Source: Thalassocella blandensis (GTDB taxonomy: Bacteria > Pseudomonadota > Gammaproteobacteria > Pseudomonadales > Cellvibrionaceae). Taken from it: DNA of 64,000 nt. Every line of letters begins with the position of its first letter. Positions within the stretch are counted from its first letter, which is position 1. The stretch is taken from NCBI GenBank assembly GCA_902141825.1, contig CABFPG010000001.1, positions 310,001 through 374,000 on the forward strand, read 5' to 3'. A model generated the notes under the pieces. It was not told the DNA's origin. It made no database searches and saw only the letters and a list, made by a program, of their open reading frames with translations. Positions 58,720 through 64,000 of the stretch are shown here, one piece after another. The position numbers and the translations under genes were made by a program.

Positions 58720-60114
58720 TTATTCAGCGTTTTGGAAGTATTCAGGCGCCAGATTATCAAAGCGCGTAAATTTACCCACAAAGGCGGCCCGGCAGGTTCC
58801 AATCTCACCATTACGCTGCTTACCAATGATCAGCTCTGCCATCCCTTTATCCGGACTTTCCTCGTTGTAGTATTCGTCTCGGTAAATAAACAGGATAACG
58901 TCCGCATCCTGCTCAATCGCACCCGATTCCCGCAAATCCGAGTTCATTGGCCGCTTATTGGGTCGCTGTTCTACACCGCGGTTAAGCTGCGAAAGAGCAA
59001 TGACAGGACATTCATATTCTTTTGCCAGGGCTTTAAGCGAGCGCGAAATCTCCGAGATTTCCTGTGTTCTCCCCTCTGAGCCGCCGACATGCATCAACTG
59101 CAGGTAGTCGATCATGATCATTCCCGGGTTGCCATGCTCTCGCGCAATTCGCCGGACACGCGCACGAACTTCAGAGGGAGTCAAACCAGCTGTATCGTCA
59201 ATAAACAGCTTTTTATCTTTCATTTTACGCGCAGCCATTTCCAGCTTTGGCCAGTCTTCTTCCGTCAATTTACCATTACGCAGATTGCCTTGGTCAATAC
59301 GCCCCATGGACGATAGCATCCGCATAACCAACGAGTCGGAGGGCATCTCCATACTGAAAACCAAAGCGGGTTTGGTTTGGGTTAAAATCGCGGCCTCGAC
59401 GAAATTAAGTGCCAAAGCGGTTTTCCCCATCGATGGACGAGCCGCCAGAATAATCAGTTCACCGGGCTGCCAGCCAGACGTTTTCTCGTCAAGCTCGCTC
59501 AACCCTGTAGATAGCCCCGTAATATCTGAGTCAGAACGAAACAGGTGGTCAATCTTTTCGACGGTTTTCTTCAGCAGCGCATTCACATCTTCGAATCCGC
59601 CTTCTTTCGGCCGCTCTTCGGTAATTTCCATTACCTTGCGCTCCGCCAGCTGAAGCAGATCATCAGAAGCTAAACCACCGGGATTGTAACTGGCACGACT
59701 GATTTCAGTTGCCGCTGAAATGAGTTGGCGCAGAGTGGCACGCTCTCGCACAATTTTCGCGTAAGCCACCACGTTGGCACTGCTGGGTACGTTAGTGACC
59801 AGATCCGTTAAATAGTCCAGCCCCCCAACCGAAGGAAGTTGCTCGTGCCGATTCAACTCTTCAGAGACGGTAATCACATCGATGGGCTGCTCCGCCTCAA
59901 TCAAATCCACCATTACCCTGAAGATTTTGCTGTGCGCAGCCTTGTAAAAGTCGTTATTGGAGAGAATCTCAGCGACCGCATCAAAATTGCTGGCATCCTG
60001 CATTAAGCCGCCAATGACAGACTGTTCTGCTTCAACTGAATGCGGCATCACATCCACTGTCACATCATCAGCGGACTCATAGTCGGGAAATGCTTGGGAC
60101 TCAACTTCAGACAT
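58720..60114 (-). CDS. dnaB: Replicative DNA helicase
   Basis: The 464-residue hexameric helicase unwinds the fork. Seen: an N-terminal primase-interacting domain starting with MPHSVEAEQSVIGGLM, the linker, and the RecA-like domain with Walker A ARPSMGKTALALN, Walker B MIMIDYLQLM and the LSQLNRGVEQRP region. It follows the rpsF-rpsR-DUF2232-rplI cluster on the same strand, as in many gammaproteobacteria, but a terminator after rplI suggests its own promoter. Confidence 0.97.
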   Translation of the reverse strand: MSEVESQAFPDYESADDVTVDVMPHSVEAEQSVIGGLMQDASNFDAVAEILSNNDFYKAAHSKIFRVMVDLIEAEQPIDVITVSEELNRHEQLPSVGGLDYLTDLVTNVPSSANVVAYAKIVRERATLRQLISAATEISRASYNPGGLASDDLLQLAERKVMEITEERPKEGGFEDVNALLKKTVEKIDHLFRSDSDITGLSTGLSELDEKTSGWQPGELIILAARPSMGKTALALNFVEAAILTQTKPALVFSMEMPSDSLVMRMLSSMGRIDQGNLRNGKLTEEDWPKLEMAARKMKDKKLFIDDTAGLTPSEVRARVRRIAREHGNPGMIMIDYLQLMHVGGSEGRTQEISEISRSLKALAKEYECPVIALSQLNRGVEQRPNKRPMNSDLRESGAIEQDADVILFIYRDEYYNEESPDKGMAELIIGKQRNGEIGTCRAAFVGKFTRFDNLAPEYFQNAE

Positions 60115-60471
60115 CTTCGTAATTTCCGGCTTTGTACAATATTTTGGCTTTCGATCAGATTGTGTTCGCAGGCAACACTGACGCGTGTCATTACAGGTAT
60201 TTTTGGCTGATCACGTGCTCATGATTCATGCGTTCACTAACATTCGGCAAAGTTTGTCATATGCCTATGCATTGTGCCCCCATTCCACATACGCATCAAT
60301 GTACAGAGGGGGGACATTTTTCCCAAAAACACCTTGTTTAAAAAGGAATATATTCAGCGCACGCAAAAACGGGCGCACAGCATGCCGCGCGCCCGCAATT
60401 TGAGTTTTTCTGACTTAATCACACTAATAACAACCATTAACTCACGGCAGTATCCTGCCGGGTTTTGGTTA
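60115..60471. other. Intergenic region between rplI and dnaB
   Basis: The 357 bases hold the rplI terminator (listed) at the right and the presumed dnaB promoter region at the left. No small gene is supported. Confidence 0.55.
60365..60395 (-). terminator. Intrinsic terminator after rplI
   Basis: CGGGCGC (60370-60376) pairs perfectly with GCGCCCG (60389-60395) across a 12-base loop, and a U-run follows on the minus strand. It ends the ribosomal operon. Confidence 0.88.
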
Positions 60472-60918
60472 TTATTCAGCTTCGATAATCAGCTTAACTG
60501 TTTGAGTAACGTCTACGTGCAATTGCAGGTCGATGTCAAACTCGCCTACTTCACGCAAAGTGCCTGTTGGCAATTTTACTTCTGCTTTTTCAACGTCAAC
60601 GCCAGCAGCTGTAATAGCTTCAGCGATATCACGCGCACCAACAGAACCAAAAAGTTTACCTTCGTCACCAGCTTTTGCAGTGATAGTCACTTTCAGATCT
60701 TCAAGCTTACCAGCACGAATTTCTGCAGCTTCTTTTTGGTTTGCCGCAGCCAGCTCTAATTCAGCACGACGAGCTTCAAAATCCGCGATATTGCTTTCAG
60801 TTGCAGTTACCGCTTTACCTTGTGGCAAAAGGAAGTTACGACCAAAGCCAGACTTCACGTTCACTTTATCGCCAACGGTACCTAATTTACCCACTTTTTC
60901 GAGCAGAATAACTTCCAT
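60472..60918 (-). CDS. rplI: 50S ribosomal protein L9
   Basis: The 148-residue ribosomal protein binds 23S rRNA. Seen: the N-terminal domain [19 protein letters not shown] with NFLLPQGKA, a long connecting helix (about 40-75), and the C-terminal domain with [13 protein letters not shown]. Length is standard. It is the last gene of the rpsF-rpsR-DUF2232-rplI operon. Confidence 0.98.
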   Translation of the reverse strand: MEVILLEKVGKLGTVGDKVNVKSGFGRNFLLPQGKAVTATESNIADFEARRAELELAAANQKEAAEIRAGKLEDLKVTITAKAGDEGKLFGSVGARDIAEAITAAGVDVEKAEVKLPTGTLREVGEFDIDLQLHVDVTQTVKLIIEAE

Positions 60919-60953
60919 CTCGTTTTCCTCTAGTTTATCAAGCAGTCATTTCA

Positions 60954-61799
60954 TCACTGCTTTTTTGCAAAAATTTTTCTGTAATTCATCCAGGAGTCTG
61001 TCAGACCAATTATTACGACTAATACAACGGTAATCGCAATAATAATGAAACTGATATACATGACCACCAGGGGGGTATATCCAAGTTTGTACTGGTCTAC
61101 CAGATTGTGTATTACGCCAAGCCCCGCGATAAACAGCGGCAGACTAAACAATAAGCCCCAATAGGCGTAGTCAATTCCAACGTAATAACTTACAGCCAGG
61201 CCAATGGCACATATGGCCGTAACCGGCGGTGACAACCTCAGCGTATGAAACTCTGTACGAAATCCACCAGGGTTATAGAGAATTGCCTGTAGCCAACGAG
61301 CTAAAAGCAACCCCATTAAACTGACAAAACTCACTGCAAAAGCGAGCATGCCGGTTAACTTGGCACCGGTCAGCTGTTCGACTGGCTGACCCGCCAGTTC
61401 CGTATTCTGGAAAGCGTTATCTATGGATTCCTGCAAGGTACCGACCAAACCATCAATCGAGCCATAAATCAGCAGCGAACCTAAGACTGCAAACACAAGC
61501 AGGGATACCAGGGTATATGGCCAATTCATCGTTAAACGAAGCGTTAGTGAACTTAAAAAAGTCACAACCATGATACTCATTGTTGTATAGGTCACCAATT
61601 CTCCAATTTGATTCAGCCAAAACTGAATCAGAACCGGTAAACAGGCCCACAACACCACAAAAATACCTTCCTGCCAACCTCGGCGCAGGGACACAAGCCC
61701 AATTGCACCTTGGCCAAACATCGGAACCAAGCCCCCTAATAGCGCTATAGAGTACGCCTGGAAGCGCCCGCGCATGATATATTCAGCTAGCGAGCGCAC
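60954..61799 (-). CDS. DUF2232-type integral membrane protein
   Basis: The 281-residue protein has about eight transmembrane segments and starts at GTG with an AGAGGTG site. It occupies the slot between rpsR and rplI where many gammaproteobacteria, for instance pseudomonads, carry a YybS-like/DUF2232 membrane protein. No catalytic motif is visible. Its role is unknown, but the conserved ribosomal-operon position suggests a widely used function. Confidence 0.8.
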   Translation of the reverse strand: MRSLAEYIMRGRFQAYSIALLGGLVPMFGQGAIGLVSLRRGWQEGIFVVLWACLPVLIQFWLNQIGELVTYTTMSIMVVTFLSSLTLRLTMNWPYTLVSLLVFAVLGSLLIYGSIDGLVGTLQESIDNAFQNTELAGQPVEQLTGAKLTGMLAFAVSFVSLMGLLLARWLQAILYNPGGFRTEFHTLRLSPPVTAICAIGLAVSYYVGIDYAYWGLLFSLPLFIAGLGVIHNLVDQYKLGYTPLVVMYISFIIIAITVVLVVIIGLTDSWMNYRKIFAKKQ

Positions 61800-61827
61800 A
61801 ATTACACCTCTTTCGCGATATCCTCGA

Positions 61828-62055
61828 TTACTCGTGGCTATCGGTGTATGGCAACAACGCTAAATAACGCGCACGCTTAACAGCAGTTGCCAATTGACGT
61901 TGATACTTAGCCTTGGTTCCAGTAATACGACTTGGAACGATTTTTCCAGTTTCAGAAATGTAGGCTTTCAAGGTATCAAGGTCTTTATAGTCAATTTGCT
62001 TCACGCCTTCGGCAGTGAAACGACAGAACTTACGACGTCTAAAAAAACGAGCCAT
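61828..62055 (-). CDS. rpsR: 30S ribosomal protein S18
   Basis: The 75-residue ribosomal protein shows the family core ([62 protein letters not shown]). It lies 2 bases after rpsF and partners with S6 in the 30S platform. Confidence 0.98.
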   Translation of the reverse strand: MARFFRRRKFCRFTAEGVKQIDYKDLDTLKAYISETGKIVPSRITGTKAKYQRQLATAVKRARYLALLPYTDSHE

Positions 62056-62057
62056 GA

Positions 62058-62504
62058 TTAATTCTCCTCTCCGTCATCATCGTCTTCAACACCAGCTTCT
62101 TCCAACTCTTCTTCGTTGTTGTCTTCTTCAGCGGCAGCTTCAGCAGCACGTTTTTCCGCGCGGCTTTTACGCTCGCGGCTTTCTTTCTCTGCTTTCATGA
62201 TGGGAGATTCTTCGGTTTCTGCCTCGTCCATACGGATAACAAGGTTACGCAGAACCGCATCGTTATAGCGGAAGTTAGTCGTTAACTCTTCCAGGGCTTC
62301 TTCAGTACACTCAACATTCATCAAAACGTAATGCGCTTTGTGAATTTTGTTGATGGAGTATGCTAATTGGCGACGGCCCCAGTCTTCCAAACGATGCACT
62401 TTTCCTCCAGTGGAGTTCACTGATGAGGAGTAGCGCTCGATCATGCCGGGCACCTGCTCACTCTGGTCAGGGTGGACCAGAAACACAATTTCGTAATGAC
62501 GCAT
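62058..62504 (-). CDS. rpsF: 30S ribosomal protein S6
   Basis: The 148-residue ribosomal protein starts [21 protein letters not shown] and contains the [20 protein letters not shown] segment. The C-terminal tail after about residue 105 is charged, ending in an acidic run of Glu and Asp, the part of S6 that receives added glutamates in E. coli by RimK. A GGAG site precedes the start. Confidence 0.98.
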   Translation of the reverse strand: MRHYEIVFLVHPDQSEQVPGMIERYSSSVNSTGGKVHRLEDWGRRQLAYSINKIHKAHYVLMNVECTEEALEELTTNFRYNDAVLRNLVIRMDEAETEESPIMKAEKESRERKSRAEKRAAEAAAEEDNNEEELEEAGVEDDDDGEEN

Positions 62505-62526
62505 TTTCGCTCCTTACGGGTTAAAG

Positions 62527-62548
62527 TCTCCCGAAAAGCTCGGTGAGA
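62527..62548 (-). promoter_or_regulatory. Possible S6:S18 autoregulatory leader hairpin
   Basis: The rpsF leader folds TCTC-A-CCGA-loop-TCGG-GAGA, a hairpin with an A bulge and a CCG in the upper stem. This resembles the S6:S18-binding mRNA element of bacterial rpsF operons. It lies about 25-45 bases upstream of the start codon. The match was judged by eye. Confidence 0.45.
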
Positions 62549-62717
62549 CAAGGAGAATCGCCAAGCAAAAGACTTGACGGGTTTTAGGGCGTCGCATTCT
62601 AGGGGGGGCAAGCTTAAATTGCAACCATTTCTAAAGGTGGAATGCGAGCTATAGCGCTTTTTGTACAAAATTTTGCTTTTGCCCGCATAAAAGCTGAAGA
62701 GAAGCGTCGGAAAAGTC

Positions 62718-63458
62718 TTAATTTGCGCGCTGTCGACACACTTCGAACAGCACCACGCCTGTTGCAACAGACACATTCAAACTGGACACAATGCCCTGCA
62801 TGGGAATCGACACGAGTTCATCACAGGTTTCACGGGTTAATCGGCGCATGCCACTGCCTTCAGCCCCCATCACAATAACTCTCGGGCCGTTTAGAGCGGC
62901 CTGATACAGTGTTTGACTGGCTTCGCCTGCTGCCCCGGAAATCCACAAGCCCATTTCCTGCATTTTTTTCATACACCGCGCGAGGTTGGTGACGGCGATT
63001 AAGGGGACGCTCTCCCCTGCACCGCATGCCACTTTGCGAGCGGTTTCGGTAAGGCTGGCGGAATTATCTTTTGGCACCACCACTGCATGAACACCCGCGG
63101 CATCGGCGGTTCTCAAACAAGCCCCTAGATTGTGCGGGTCGGTAATGCCATCCAGAACAAGGATTAATGGGTCTCCATCAACCTGCTTGATAAGCTCGTA
63201 TAAATCAGGTTCAAGCAGCGACTTTCCGGCTTCCACCGTTGCCACAACACCCTGATGGTTGCCTTCACACATGGCATCCAGTTTTTTCCGGTCGACAGTG
63301 TCTATTTTGATATTTGCACTTTGAGCGGCGCTCATAATTTTTTGCATGCGCTGATCAAGCCGTCCGCGCAAGATAAATAAACATTTAATCCGCTGAGGAG
63401 CGGTTTTCAACAATGTCTGGACCGCGTGAATCCCATAAGTTGTTTCTTGAGTTGCCAT
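62718..63458 (-). CDS. rlmB: 23S rRNA (guanosine-2251-2'-O)-methyltransferase
   Basis: The 246-residue SPOUT methyltransferase modifies Gm2251 in the ribosomal P loop. Seen: an N-terminal substrate-binding domain starting TYGIHAVQTLL, the DPHNLGACLRTADAAGVHAVV motif, GAEGSGMRRL, and the knot SIPMQGIVSSLNVSVATGV. It lies 10 bases after the RNase R gene on the same strand, the same order as in E. coli (rnr-rlmB). Confidence 0.96.
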   Translation of the reverse strand: MATQETTYGIHAVQTLLKTAPQRIKCLFILRGRLDQRMQKIMSAAQSANIKIDTVDRKKLDAMCEGNHQGVVATVEAGKSLLEPDLYELIKQVDGDPLILVLDGITDPHNLGACLRTADAAGVHAVVVPKDNSASLTETARKVACGAGESVPLIAVTNLARCMKKMQEMGLWISGAAGEASQTLYQAALNGPRVIVMGAEGSGMRRLTRETCDELVSIPMQGIVSSLNVSVATGVVLFEVCRQRAN

Positions 63459-63467
63459 GGTGTCTTA

Positions 63468-64000
63468 CTATTTTTTACCTTTGTTTTTGCTGTTTTTCTT
63501 TTTGGCTTTTTTGCTGTTTTTGTCTTTTTTAGCTTTCAAATCCTTTTTCTTACCTGGTTTTACTTGCTTGACTTTTTTTGCGTTCTTTTCAGCTTTTGCA
63601 GGCTTAGTCTTTTTTGTAGTTTTAACTTGATCTGCTTTTTTTGCTGAATTTACTTCACCGTCTTTTTTACCTTCTTTGCCCTTTTTGCCTTCTTGCCCCT
63701 TTTTGCTTTCTTTGGCCTTACTTTTAACTTTGGCTTTTTTGGCTGCAGGCTTAGTTTTTGTTTTAGTTTTAGCTTTAGCTTTGCCTGGCGACTTGGATTT
63801 CGACTTTACAGTAGCAGCACTTTTTTTCTTGCTAACCTTTTTGGGCTTACCTGGCTCAGTCTTGACTTCAACCACTTCTTTGGCAGGTGTCTTTGTCTCT
63901 GCTATTTCTGCCACAGCACCCGTTTTTGCTTTTTGGCCCTGCTTTGCATTTCTTTTGCTCGACGATCCGTGGCTACTGGGCGACATCTCAAGATCGTTAT
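63468..64000 (-). CDS. rnr: C-terminal part of RNase R with long lysine-rich tail (cut by window end)
   Basis: The frame is open to the window edge (N-D-L-E before the first internal Met), so this is the 3' end of a longer gene. The IDLE-like junction matches the last strand of the S1 domain of RNase R, and the position directly upstream of rlmB is that of rnr. The remaining about 170 residues are extremely rich in Lys, with Ala, Pro and short KAKTKTK or KKGKEGKK runs and no fold expected. Such basic tails in RNase R help bind structured RNA and ribosomes; this one is unusually long. Confidence 0.8.
   Translation of the reverse strand, partial: NDLEMSPSSHGSSSKRNAKQGQKAKTGAVAEIAETKTPAKEVVEVKTEPGKPKKVSKKKSAATVKSKSKSPGKAKAKTKTKTKPAAKKAKVKSKAKESKKGQEGKKGKEGKKDGEVNSAKKADQVKTTKKTKPAKAEKNAKKVKQVKPGKKKDLKAKKDKNSKKAKKKNSKNKGKK

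Overview
The window looks like chromosome of a marine, polysaccharide-degrading gammaproteobacterium of the Cellvibrionaceae type (Saccharophagus/Teredinibacter/Cellvibrio relatives). The main clues are two secreted chitinases with long poly-serine linkers and CBM73/CBM5 chitin-binding modules, moderate GC content, and typical gammaproteobacterial housekeeping order such as rnr-rlmB-rpsF-rpsR-DUF2232-rplI-dnaB on the minus strand. I see no phage, insertion sequence, CRISPR array, tRNA or rRNA gene. The species call is an inference from family content only.

Layout. 0.2-3.3 kb: an amidoligase and class I glutamine amidotransferase pair, a YqaA-type membrane protein and signal peptidase I. 3.4-16.3 kb: a chitin-related block with an AA10 LPMO-CBM73-CBM5-GH18 fusion, an exported sugar-lactone-type FAD oxidase, a Tat-exported FAD oxidoreductase, a GNAT, a GFA protein, a surface 5'-nucleotidase lipoprotein and a second GH18 chitinase. 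17.2-22.4 kb: a solute-binding protein, a LysE exporter, and a divergent pair of c-di-GMP-type proteins (HD-GYP and GGDEF-EAL) whose catalytic motifs are eroded. 22.5-30 kb: aconitase, a long gene-poor stretch with tandem repeats, a small secreted proline-rich protein, a TPR lipoprotein and PBP1b. 30.7-34.7 kb: a secreted protein of unknown function, a 2OG-Fe(II) oxygenase, a 1.5-kb gene-free region and a DUF1461 membrane protein.

35-47.7 kb is largely nitrate/sulfur/molybdenum metabolism: NarK-type transporter, PP2C-kinase fusion, a BigR-type sulfide-response operon (regulator, rhodanese, TauE/SafE, persulfide dioxygenase), uroporphyrinogen-III methyltransferase and moaA-moaB-moeA. Nitrate uptake, siroheme synthesis and molybdenum cofactor synthesis together suggest assimilatory nitrate reduction, although the reductases are outside the window. 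48-64 kb: an orphan short flagellin, DNA polymerase II, SmrA, PpnN, SlyD, Acs, PanD-PanC, DnaB, the S6-S18-L9 operon, RlmB and the lysine-rich C-terminal tail of RNase R cut by the window end.

The most interesting observation is in the apparently empty stretch at 32.7-33.5 kb. Read on the minus strand, it holds 41 GGA triplets in about 700 nt, against one or two on the plus strand. Several sit in the loops of short hairpins. The stretch ends in a clear intrinsic terminator and begins just after a near-perfect sigma-54 promoter. This is the architecture of a CsrB/RsmZ-type RNA that titrates CsrA/RsmA. It would be an unusually long one, apparently under sigma-54 control, with a cluster of repeated motifs upstream that could bind an enhancer-binding protein.
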